Part shown: positions 18,715 through 26,380 of the stretch, piece by piece | How the letters are laid out: each line of letters starts with the position of its first letter | Position numbering within the stretch: the first letter of the stretch is position 1 | Source of the DNA: Devosia algicola | Lineage (GTDB): Bacteria > Pseudomonadota > Alphaproteobacteria > Rhizobiales > Devosiaceae | Length of the DNA stretch: 64,000 bases | Direction of reading: 5' to 3' | Assembly: GCF_028816455.1 (NCBI RefSeq) | Contig: NZ_CP118246.1 | Coordinates: 496,001-560,000 of the forward strand | Program-made: the position numbers and the translations under genes | The notes under the pieces: model-generated | Databases searched by the model: none | What the model was told of the DNA's origin: nothing | Seen by the model: the letters and a program-made list of their open reading frames with translations, nothing else

Positions 18715-19792
18715 GTGTCGGTCATCAAACTCGAAAACGTCCGTAAGTCCTATGGCGAACTTGAAGTTCTGCATGGTGCAAACCTGAGTGTCGACGACGG
18801 CGAATTCTGCGTTTTCGTCGGCCCGTCCGGCTGTGGCAAGTCCACTCTGTTGCGCATGATCGCCGGGCTTGAGGAAATCAGCGATGGCAATATCTCCATC
18901 GATGGCAGCGTCGTGAATGATGTCGACCCGGCCGAACGCGGTGTGGCCATGGTGTTCCAGTCCTATGCGCTCTATCCGCACATGTCGGTGGAGCAAAACA
19001 TGGGATTTGGGCTGCGTATGACCGGGGTTCCAAAACCCGATATTGTCAAACGAGTCCGCGAGGCTGCCGAGATCCTGCAAATCGAAGAATTACTGGCACG
19101 CAGACCGGCCCAGCTTTCTGGCGGGCAGCGACAACGCGTTGCTATTGGTCGCGCGATCGTGCGCGATCCCAAGGTGTTTCTGTTCGATGAACCACTGTCC
19201 AATCTGGATGCCGAACTGCGCGTGCAGATGCGTGTTGAAATTGCCAAGGCTCCACGAGCGTTTGGGCAATACCATGATCTACGTTACCCACGACCAAACC
19301 GAAGCCATGACCCTTGCCGACAAGATCGTCGTCATGCGCGCTGGACGTATCGAGCAATTCGGTCGGCCGATTGATCTTTATAGCGATCCCAACAATATCT
19401 TTGTGGCAGGATTTCTGGGGTCGCCTAAAATGAACATGCTGTCCGCCCAACTTGTCCGACACAATGGTGCGGCTCGGGCGCAGCTTGCTGGCGACATCAG
19501 CATACCGCTGCCTGAAATTCGCGAATTTTCCGGCAACGTTCAGCAGATCACCATAGGCATTCGTCCCGAGCACATGGAACGGCGCGGAGGCGATGCCACA
19601 CCGATGGACCTGCCCGTAGATGTTGTCGAGGAGCTTGGCGGCACTCGGTACGTCTATGCCCGCGGTCCGTCCGGCGAACAGGTGATCGTTGAGCAGCGCG
19701 GCCAGCGCGACCCGGATACCAAAACGGTCACCGCTCGCTTTCTCAAGGACGACATCCGCGTCTTTGATGCCGACGGTAATCGCCTCCGCTAG
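18715..19792 (+). CDS. ABC sugar transporter ATP-binding protein, UgpC/MalK type (frame broken once)
   Basis: One extra G at 19249 (AAGGCTC for AAGCTC) splits the gene; corrected, it has 358 residues, standard for this family. Walker A is GPSGCGKST, the signature [15 protein letters not shown], Walker [17 protein letters not shown], the H-loop [10 protein letters not shown], and the C-terminus is the TOBE regulatory domain. The GTG at 18715 follows GGGAGG. It powers the importer encoded just upstream. The break falls between the D-loop and the H-loop, so the uncorrected gene would make an inactive ATPase. Confidence 0.9.
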
Positions 19793-19967
19793 GCGAAATG
19801 CGTTCCAAAGGCGCTGGCTGATACAAGGCTTCCTCTCCGAGGAGGCAGTATTGGCGCAACGCTATAGGTCGTTTCACACTTGCAGGAGGGATTATTAGCG
19901 TAGTCGAAACCAAAAATACCACTCAGTCGTGCGGCCCCGCCAACCGCGAGCGTGCGACCTTCGCTAG

Positions 19968-20903
19968 TCAAAAAAACTCAGGTAACATGGATCGGGCCCC
20001 GAGACTGGCGCGTGTCACCGCATCGTCGGGCGCGCTTGAATAGGGCCAGAGAAGACGCTGGCTCACCGGTCCCCAACCGCCTGCGGCGGCCATCAGCTTG
20101 TCCAACGCACCATTGGATAGACCGTGGCTTTTGACCAGCGGCATTACATATTGGCTCATGAACGCTTGGATTCGCGCTTCCAACTCGACCGCCGCTTCGT
20201 GGTCGCTGCCCGCCAACTTCCAATGAAGCATGGCGCCACGTGGGCTGAGGCACGCGACATTGGAATAGGCACCATCGGCGCCCAGCGGGCGACCGAACGC
20301 CACGGTATGGCCGGCCACGAACACCGAAAAGCCCGCAAGAGCGCTTCGACGCGCGGCATACCAATCCGCATCGCCGCCTGCCAGTTTCGCGCCAACCAGA
20401 TTGGGGGCGAGCTTGCGCAATTCTGCAATTTGCATCGGTGTTAGGGTGACCTTGGCGTGAGGCGGGTTGTAAAGCACCAATGGCGTTGTGCCCGCTGCCG
20501 CCTGCATACCAAGGACAAATTGGCTGACTTCAGCCATTGAGGGGGCCCACCAGTCGGGGAGTGTGAATTGGACGGCACTAGGGGCCAGATCGCGCACCCG
20601 ACCCAGTCTGTCACGGGCAATGCGCGGATTGGTGTGGCTGACACCAATCTGGAAGGGAATGCCGGATTTGCGCGCCCGCTCTGAAACCAGCATTGTCACG
20701 CGTTCATATTCGACTTCAGTCTGATTGTGAAATTCGCCAGCGGTGCCGTTGCTGTAAATCCCCGAGACTCCACTCTCTGCAAGAATATCGATTTCGTCCG
20801 CCAGTGCCACCCAGTCTATGGCATCGTTCTTGTCGATCGGCAGCAGAATTGTTCCCCAGATGCCTTGCGGCGCATTTTCAGGCAGCGTGACTTTTTCCAT
20901 CAT
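19968..20903 (-). CDS. Dihydrodipicolinate synthase/N-acetylneuraminate lyase family protein
   Basis: A 311-residue class I aldolase-superfamily enzyme. It has the alpha-keto-acid binding pattern SGIYSNGTAGEFHNQT, the LYNPP motif with its neighbouring tyrosine, and a Schiff-base Lys in LVGAKLAGGD. Family members condense or cleave pyruvate with aldehydes (DapA, NanA, keto-deoxy-sugar aldolases or dehydratases). Lying next to a sugar importer and away from lysine genes, a catabolic aldolase or dehydratase role is more likely than lysine synthesis. Start at 20903 with a CGGAG ribosome site. It converges on the importer operon. Confidence 0.85.
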   Translation of the reverse strand: MMEKVTLPENAPQGIWGTILLPIDKNDAIDWVALADEIDILAESGVSGIYSNGTAGEFHNQTEVEYERVTMLVSERARKSGIPFQIGVSHTNPRIARDRLGRVRDLAPSAVQFTLPDWWAPSMAEVSQFVLGMQAAAGTTPLVLYNPPHAKVTLTPMQIAELRKLAPNLVGAKLAGGDADWYAARRSALAGFSVFVAGHTVAFGRPLGADGAYSNVACLSPRGAMLHWKLAGSDHEAAVELEARIQAFMSQYVMPLVKSHGLSNGALDKLMAAAGGWGPVSQRLLWPYSSAPDDAVTRASLGARSMLPEFF

Positions 20904-21031
20904 GAAGTGCTCCGGGCCCACATCCGCATTTACGATAAGCACGCGCCGGTGCAACTCGTCCAGCGGTGTTGCCTGGACGTCTACCCTCGACCACCCAGCA
21001 TGGTACCAAGCGACGCACCAGCTGACCCGAA

Positions 21032-22252
21032 TTAGCCCGCGCGCTCGCGGCGGCGTTGCAGCAATATTGGTGCATATTCAATCGAGTAGAGCGCAAAGGC
21101 GCCAACCCAACATACGCCGGCCAGCGTCAACAGCACCATGGTGAGCTCGGGCCAGATATCGACCATGGGGCGAACCAGCGCCGCCACAACCAACATGCCA
21201 TAACTGAGCGCGGTTGTCCGGGACGCCGCCAGCGGCAGGCCGGTATGGCCACGGGTTGCGCGTGACATGATCGCCAATGTCATGATCCCCATGGCACCCA
21301 CAGTAAACAGATGCAGCGCCGATACCGGCGTCAACCAGCCAATTTGCGCCAGTGGTATGGCAAAAAACCCCAATGGCACGAAGCCATAGCCTACATGCAA
21401 CACAACGACCAGTTTCTCGTCCCAGGCTTTCCAGCCGCGCCACCGCGCCAACCGCAACCCGTGCAGCACCCCGGCGATTGCGCCAAGCAGTCCCACCCAG
21501 ATCGATTCCGGTGCCAGCGTCCATAGCACCAGCGCGATCAGGCCAACCAGAAGGACAACGGTGTCAAAACGAGAAAAAGTAGCGGGCAGGGCGGTTTCGC
21601 CGCGTCGCGCCAACCAGTTCCGGGTAAAACTTGGCACAACCCGTCCGCCCATGACGCCAATCAGCATGATATAGGCGCTGATGGCAGCCCGGTTCGCGGC
21701 GCCAAAGTCGCCGCCGCTAACGATCAGGGCGTGGTAGCCAATGTTGGCCAGGCTCAAGACCGCGACCCCGGTTAAAATCTTGATGTCTTTCCATTTGCGG
21801 CCGGCAATAATTTCGCGCGCGCAGATCGCCAATAGCAGTGGCAGGAAGGCGGCATCGATTACCATGGCGAGATAGGGCGGTAATAGGTCCAGGCCCAGCA
21901 TCGCCAGACGTCCGGCAACCCAAACCGCAAATAGCACCATCAGCGGCTTGCCCGAAACCGGCAGGCGTCCGGTCCAGTTAGGGACTGCCGTGAGCAAAAA
22001 CCCCGCCAGCGCCCCACTCGTATAGCCAAATATCATTTCATGGGCATGCCAATAGGAAGCGCCATAGTTGCCACCGACTGGCCAGCCGCTCGTCATGGCG
22101 CCAATCCATAGGCACATGGCCGCAACGGCCCAAATACCGGCCGCCAGAAAGAATGGTCGGAATCCATAGGAAAACAGCACCGGACCGCTGCGGGCGATAC
22201 CGCGCGGCACTGGCTGTCGTTTTGGTTGACTCTGAACTGTTTCCGACATCAT
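21032..22252 (-). CDS. nnrS: NnrS family haem/copper membrane protein
   Basis: About 406 residues with roughly twelve hydrophobic segments; His pairs in WHAHEMIFGY and the conserved VPSFTRNWL and TVGAMGIMTLAIMSRATRGHTG regions mark NnrS. NnrS proteins are found with NO and nitrite reductases and relieve nitrosative stress to the cell's metal metabolism. The start at 22252 has CGGAG upstream. It diverges from a DUF1858 gene, with an NnrR-type box midway. It forms part of the denitrification island with nirK, nirV and the Crp/Fnr regulator. Confidence 0.92.
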   Translation of the reverse strand: MMSETVQSQPKRQPVPRGIARSGPVLFSYGFRPFFLAAGIWAVAAMCLWIGAMTSGWPVGGNYGASYWHAHEMIFGYTSGALAGFLLTAVPNWTGRLPVSGKPLMVLFAVWVAGRLAMLGLDLLPPYLAMVIDAAFLPLLLAICAREIIAGRKWKDIKILTGVAVLSLANIGYHALIVSGGDFGAANRAAISAYIMLIGVMGGRVVPSFTRNWLARRGETALPATFSRFDTVVLLVGLIALVLWTLAPESIWVGLLGAIAGVLHGLRLARWRGWKAWDEKLVVVLHVGYGFVPLGFFAIPLAQIGWLTPVSALHLFTVGAMGIMTLAIMSRATRGHTGLPLAASRTTALSYGMLVVAALVRPMVDIWPELTMVLLTLAGVCWVGAFALYSIEYAPILLQRRRERAG

Positions 22253-22309
22253 GCCGCTCCGTGAAATGCACTTCGAGGGATGGTGTAGTGGCACAATTGT
22301 TCAGTGTCC

Positions 22310-22323
22310 TTGCGCTGGCGCAA
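22310..22323 (+). promoter_or_regulatory. NnrR/Dnr-type operator
   Basis: TTGCG-CTGG-CGCAA is a perfect inverted repeat of the type used by NO-sensing Crp/Fnr relatives. Its centre is 64 bases before the nnrS start and 62 before the DUF1858 start, so one site could activate both divergent genes. The local Crp/Fnr regulator is the obvious candidate to bind it. Confidence 0.75.
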
Positions 22324-22378
22324 CGACGCGGCACTAATGCTGATCTCTTCTGGCGGGATTATCTGTCGGGAGGAAACC

Positions 22379-22591
22379 ATGCACGATCAGCCAGGCATCG
22401 ATATGAGTGTTGACGCCATCATGCGCCAATGGCCTCGCACCATTCCGGTATTTATCCAGTCCAAGATGTTGTGCGTGGGCTGTCCGGTCGGGCCTCTGCA
22501 TTCGCTACGAGATGCCGCCGCCGCCCATGGCATCGCTCCAGGGCCACTATTGGCCTCGATCCAACAATTAGCGGACCAAAATCGATACTGA
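22379..22591 (+). CDS. DUF1858 domain protein (redox-disulfide type)
   Basis: A 70-residue protein consisting of one DUF1858 domain: DMSVDAIMRQWPRTIPVFIQ, then the CVGC cysteine pair and LHSLRDAAAAHGI. Such small proteins accompany nitrosative-stress and denitrification genes; the two cysteines may form a redox disulfide or bind metal. A strong ribosome site (GGGAGGAAACC) sets the start at 22379. It diverges from nnrS and converges on the Crp/Fnr gene. The biochemical role is not established. Confidence 0.85.
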   Translation: MHDQPGIDMSVDAIMRQWPRTIPVFIQSKMLCVGCPVGPLHSLRDAAAAHGIAPGPLLASIQQLADQNRY

Positions 22592-22596
22592 CAAAA

Positions 22597-23391
22597 TCAG
22601 TGCTTGCCGCCGTCAGCCAGAACCTGCAAGCCGTGAGCATCGCGCACGAGCAGCTTTTGACGACCGCCCTCGACAAGCCCCTTTGATTCCCAAGCGCTTA
22701 ATATCCGGGACACAGTATGCAGCGTCGTGCCGGTCATTTCTGCAATATCCTGGCGGGAAATCGGAAAATCGATGCGAATGCCATTGTCTTCTTTTTTTCC
22801 GGCCTGTCCGATCAGACGCAGAACAGCATGGGCGACGCGGCGCTCCACTTCCTCGGTCGACATTTCCCGGATCCTGGTGTGTGCTTCCTGCAGTCGCTGG
22901 CCGATGGCGTGCATGGTGTTCACCGCCATATGCGGATTTTTTTCCATGAACATATCCCAATCAGTATTGGGCCAACTCAGCACCAGACTTTCAACTGCAG
23001 CACTCGGTGTGCCGGGATAATCGCTGCGCTGCAAGGCCTTGGCGAAGCCGAACAGGTCTCCCGGATTGACCATCCGAACGATGATCTGCTGGCCATCACT
23101 GGTGACCTGATTGACCTTCAAGCGCCCGTGCAACAGCACAAAAAAAGCAGTCGCTGGTTGCCCCTGCTCGAAAACGCACTCGTCGACAACCACCCGACGC
23201 AAGCTGGCGCGCTGCAACAGCACATCAAGATCGGCATCGCTCATTTTTTCAAACAGCGGTAGTGCCCGCACCAAACTGCGATCAACCTCGGCCAATCCGA
23301 TACCCTTCTTCGACGGTTTCTCCCTACCTAATAGAGCGTCCTTAGGGTATTCGGCAACCCGCCATATCCTCAGATGGGGCGTGCGAACCAA
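22597..23391 (-). CDS. nnrR: Crp/Fnr family regulator, NnrR-like
   Basis: Up to 264 residues: an N-terminal cyclic-nucleotide-type fold (LFEKMSDADLDVLL, GDLFGFAKAL) and a C-terminal winged helix, PISRQDIAEMTGTTLHTVSRIL. There is no N-terminal cysteine set for an Fe-S cluster, so it is not a classical Fnr. The HTVSR recognition helix, lacking the Glu that reads TTGAT in Fnr, fits a TTGCG-type target such as the box at 22310. Start unsure: TTG 23391 overlaps nirV, while TTG 23295 follows AAGGG. It is likely the NO-responsive activator of the island. The name is by similarity and context. Confidence 0.75.
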   Translation of the reverse strand: MVRTPHLRIWRVAEYPKDALLGREKPSKKGIGLAEVDRSLVRALPLFEKMSDADLDVLLQRASLRRVVVDECVFEQGQPATAFFVLLHGRLKVNQVTSDGQQIIVRMVNPGDLFGFAKALQRSDYPGTPSAAVESLVLSWPNTDWDMFMEKNPHMAVNTMHAIGQRLQEAHTRIREMSTEEVERRVAHAVLRLIGQAGKKEDNGIRIDFPISRQDIAEMTGTTLHTVSRILSAWESKGLVEGGRQKLLVRDAHGLQVLADGGKH

Positions 23392-24275
23392 TCCAGCAAG
23401 TCAGTTAGCGGTTCATACCACACCGGCTGCTGCACCAGCCGGAATCCCAAATTTGCGGGCGGGATGCCAACTGAGCAGCCACCACCGCGCGCATCACGAA
23501 CAAAATAGCTGATCGGGGCCCGGTGCTCGCCGGCGACCATCCTGATCGTGCAGGAGTCGGTGGCGCTGACCTGCCGGCCAAAGTTGTCTAGATGCACGGT
23601 GCGATAACAGCTTTGCGTCCATTCCCATACATTGCCCGCAATATCAGCCAGACCATGCTGGTTTGGCCCGATGGTGCCAAGTTGTTTGGGCACGCGATCC
23701 AGGGTGCTCGATCGGGCGGCTTCCTTTTCATAGTTGGCCAGCCAGCGCAGTGCCGGGTTGGCGCCATCCTCATCGAGATCGAGACTGTCCTGGCTGAAAT
23801 TTGCCCCCGCCGCAAATGCCCATTGCCGGTCGTCGGGCAGCGTCCACTGCTCCCCGGTTTGCGCCGACAGCCAATCGGCATAATGCATCGCATCATCATA
23901 ATTGACACCCGTCACCGGCACATTGCCCTGGCCAATAGTGCGCGGCTCGGCAGCCGAACAGGCATTGTCAGCAACGCAACGCTGATAGTCGCTTCGGCTT
24001 ACCTGATATTTCATGATGGTCAGCGGTACCGCCAGGCGATCCGCAATCACCGGCGGGTCAATGGGCACGCCGTCCCGAAAATACTGCCCATAGGCGTGGT
24101 AGCTGAAGTCGGCTGGCGCAATCGTGACGCTCTCGGGCGGCGTCAAAGTCGGGGAGCGCACAAATCGCGGCAGATCCAACTGCCAACCGATGGCTACCAG
24201 TCCCGCCATGAGGATCACCGCCGGCAACGCGACCGACTGTGTAATCACGGATACCATTTTTGGCACGGAAATCAT
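23370..24275 (-). CDS. nirV: NirV, formylglycine-generating-enzyme-like (SUMF1) protein
   Basis: A 301-residue protein with one N-terminal membrane anchor (VALPAVILMAGLVAIGW) and a periplasmic SUMF1 fold: VPVTGVNYDDAMHYADWLS, WTLPDDRQWAFAAG, AGNVWEWTQSCY, ARGGGCSVGIPPANLGFRL. Genes of this type regularly follow nirK and are called nirV; their role in copper nitrite reductase activity is not settled. It starts 62 bases after nirK, with GGAG before the ATG at 24275, and overlaps the regulator gene, giving an apparent nirK-nirV-regulator operon. Confidence 0.88.
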   Translation of the reverse strand: MISVPKMVSVITQSVALPAVILMAGLVAIGWQLDLPRFVRSPTLTPPESVTIAPADFSYHAYGQYFRDGVPIDPPVIADRLAVPLTIMKYQVSRSDYQRCVADNACSAAEPRTIGQGNVPVTGVNYDDAMHYADWLSAQTGEQWTLPDDRQWAFAAGANFSQDSLDLDEDGANPALRWLANYEKEAARSSTLDRVPKQLGTIGPNQHGLADIAGNVWEWTQSCYRTVHLDNFGRQVSATDSCTIRMVAGEHRAPISYFVRDARGGGCSVGIPPANLGFRLVQQPVWYEPLTDLLDWFARPI

Positions 24276-24337
24276 GGCACGCTCCGGCAGTTGGGGCAAA
24301 CGCCACCGCTCCGGCGGCGCCTGCCCATGGGCCTGTG

Positions 24338-25468
24338 CTAGATGGGGCTGGGGGCGAGCACCCCGGTCATCAGATCGTCGTCCCAGTCACCGCTAACCTT
24401 GAAGTGCCCGGCAGCGCCCAACTCGAACGCCTCGATCAGATTGTGGTTCACATAGGCATAGATGCCCGGCTGCACGAAGGTGTAGAGTGCAGCGCCTGCA
24501 GCCCCACCTGGGATGAACCAGGTTTCCAGGCCGACCTCGGGCGCATTGCCAAACTTGCCGCCGGGCCAGACATAGTCTCCATGACCCCCGATCAGATGCG
24601 GTCGAGTATCGCGATTGGCCTGGGAGTGCACGATCAGCACGGTCTCGCCGACCGCCGCCATCAGCGCGTTCTCGCCGGTCAGCGCGCCCACCCGGCCATT
24701 GAACACCACATGACTTGGCGTCAATGTGCGCATTGCGGTTACGGCGTCGTCATAACCGTCGACAATGCTCTCATACCGCTTGTAGGCGCCGGTCTCATCC
24801 CTGGGCACGTAAAAGTCCTGCTCACCCACGTAATAGACCCGGTCATAGTGTAGCGCCGTGCCGTGGCCGTCAGTCAGTCCTTCGCGTGGCAATACCATGA
24901 TCGCGCCGTTCATGCCCGCTGTGACATGCCATGGCACCATGCCGGATGGCGCGCAGTGATAAACGAACACGCCGGAGCGCGTCGCCTTGAAACGCATGAT
25001 TGCCTTTTCGCCCGGGCTCACCTCGGTCAGAGGGGCGCCACCAAGGGCACCGGTGGCGGCGTGGAAGTCAATATTGTGCCCAAGCATGTTGGTGTCGGGA
25101 TTGATCAGCGTCAGTTCGACATAATCGCCCTCATGCACGACCATCAGTGGCCCGGGCACCGTGCCGTTAAATGTCATCGCCCACAATGTGGTGCCATCGT
25201 CGTCCACGACATGCGGCTTTTCCTCGATGACCAGCGTGAACTCGACGATCTTGGGATCGCCACTGGCAATCTGTTCGTGCGCATGCACGAAGGGTGGTGC
25301 AACCAGCGCCACTTTTTCGCGTTTGAGACCAGCGATATTTGTCGCCGTTGCTGGTGTCAGAACTTCTTTGGCGGACGCCGCCAATATTGTAGAAAGCTGA
25401 GCAACTGTGCCAATGGCCGCGGCTCCAGCCAATAAAGCGCGCCGGGATAGTACAGAACGGTTTTCCAT
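24338..25468 (-). CDS. nirK: Copper-containing nitrite reductase
   Basis: A 376-residue periplasmic enzyme reducing nitrite to nitric oxide. It has a twin-arginine signal ([11 protein letters not shown]) and two cupredoxin domains. Type 1 copper ligands are His131, Cys172, His181 and Met186 ([25 protein letters not shown]); type 2 ligands are His136, His171 and His342; the catalytic Asp134 and His291 are present, all counted on the precursor. TAAGGA precedes the ATG. It diverges from pseudoazurin, its likely electron donor, and is followed by nirV. All residues needed for activity are intact. Confidence 0.97.
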   Translation of the reverse strand: MENRSVLSRRALLAGAAAIGTVAQLSTILAASAKEVLTPATATNIAGLKREKVALVAPPFVHAHEQIASGDPKIVEFTLVIEEKPHVVDDDGTTLWAMTFNGTVPGPLMVVHEGDYVELTLINPDTNMLGHNIDFHAATGALGGAPLTEVSPGEKAIMRFKATRSGVFVYHCAPSGMVPWHVTAGMNGAIMVLPREGLTDGHGTALHYDRVYYVGEQDFYVPRDETGAYKRYESIVDGYDDAVTAMRTLTPSHVVFNGRVGALTGENALMAAVGETVLIVHSQANRDTRPHLIGGHGDYVWPGGKFGNAPEVGLETWFIPGGAAGAALYTFVQPGIYAYVNHNLIEAFELGAAGHFKVSGDWDDDLMTGVLAPSPI

Positions 25469-25539
25469 AACATTTTCCTTAGTCTTGAGCGCAGCACAAC
25501 CTTTGCTCGATGAAGCGGATGTAATCCCTCCTCAGTGCG

Positions 25540-25553
25540 TTATCTTTGATCAA
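25540..25553 (-). promoter_or_regulatory. Degenerate Fnr/NnrR-type box before nirK
   Basis: TTATC-TTTG-ATCAA has one good Fnr-type half (ATCAA) and one degenerate half. Its centre is about 78 bases upstream of the nirK ATG, similar to the spacing of the better box before pseudoazurin. It is a candidate oxygen/NO control site for nirK, less certain than its neighbour. Confidence 0.4.
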
Positions 25554-25592
25554 ACGCAAACAAATCGGCGCTTCCAGAAATGTTTGATTTGA

Positions 25593-25606
25593 TTGACCTA
25601 AGTCAA
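25593..25606 (+). promoter_or_regulatory. Fnr/NnrR-type box before pseudoazurin
   Basis: TTGAC-CTAA-GTCAA is a perfect inverted repeat with the length and spacing of Crp/Fnr-family sites. Its centre is about 84 bases upstream of the pseudoazurin ATG, a distance that would place it near -41.5 of a promoter with a leader of about 40 bases. It is likely bound by an Fnr- or NnrR-type activator under low oxygen or NO. Confidence 0.6.
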
Positions 25607-25683
25607 AGAGCCGCCGACAAGGTGCGCCTAAAAGCCCCCTCAGTCGGCCCCATCAGGACGCCGCAAATTCAAGGAGAATTTCC

Positions 25684-26130
25684 ATGCGCACCGCTATCAA
25701 AACCGCCATTATCGCCCTCGGATTTGCCGGTTTGGCACTCGCGCCGACCTATGCGGCCGATTTCGAGATCAAGATGCTCAACAAGGGCGCGGCCGGAGCG
25801 ATGGTGTTCGAACCGGCCTTCGTCAAAATCCAGCCTGGTGACACGGTCAATTTCGTAGTGGTCGACAAGGGGCACGACGTCGAGAGCATCAAGGGCATGC
25901 TGCCCGAAGGCGTCGAGGCATTCAAAAGCAAGATCAGCCAGCCATTCAGCATGACGTTCGACGTGCCTGGCGCCTACGGTTTCAAGTGTACTCCACACTT
26001 CGCCATGGGCATGATCGGCATGGTGTTCGTCGGCGACGAATTGGCCAACCTTGATGCGGCCAAAGCGGTGAAGGTTCCCAGAAAGCCGCAGGAACGGTTT
26101 GATGCCATTTATGCAGAAGCCGGTCTCTGA
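25684..26130 (+). CDS. Pseudoazurin (blue copper electron carrier)
   Basis: A 148-residue cupredoxin with a signal peptide cleaved near TYAADF. The single type 1 copper ligands match the family spacing: His64 (KGHDVES), Cys102, His105 and Met110 ([13 protein letters not shown]), counted on the precursor. It carries electrons in the periplasm, typically to the copper nitrite reductase encoded on the other strand 215 bases away. AAGGAG precedes the ATG. The divergent arrangement with nirK and the Fnr-type boxes between them indicate joint induction. Confidence 0.95.
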   Translation: MRTAIKTAIIALGFAGLALAPTYAADFEIKMLNKGAAGAMVFEPAFVKIQPGDTVNFVVVDKGHDVESIKGMLPEGVEAFKSKISQPFSMTFDVPGAYGFKCTPHFAMGMIGMVFVGDELANLDAAKAVKVPRKPQERFDAIYAEAGL

Positions 26131-26380
26131 CAATATCGACCTGAACCGGGCGCGCACCCGCCGCCTGGTTCATCTCCAGCCCGCCCTTTGACGCCCATCA
26201 GCGCTAATGATCTTACATTTTGCGCTGATATGTCGACGCCGCGGGTGCGGTGTGCCCAACACCCTGTTTGGGTTAACAGACCGAGCACCCATCAACGTAC
26301 AAATTGAATCACCACCATTGTGCACTTGCAATCGTCGCCCTCTGGCTCCCTAATAGCGTCGCCGCGTCTGGGAGGTCACT

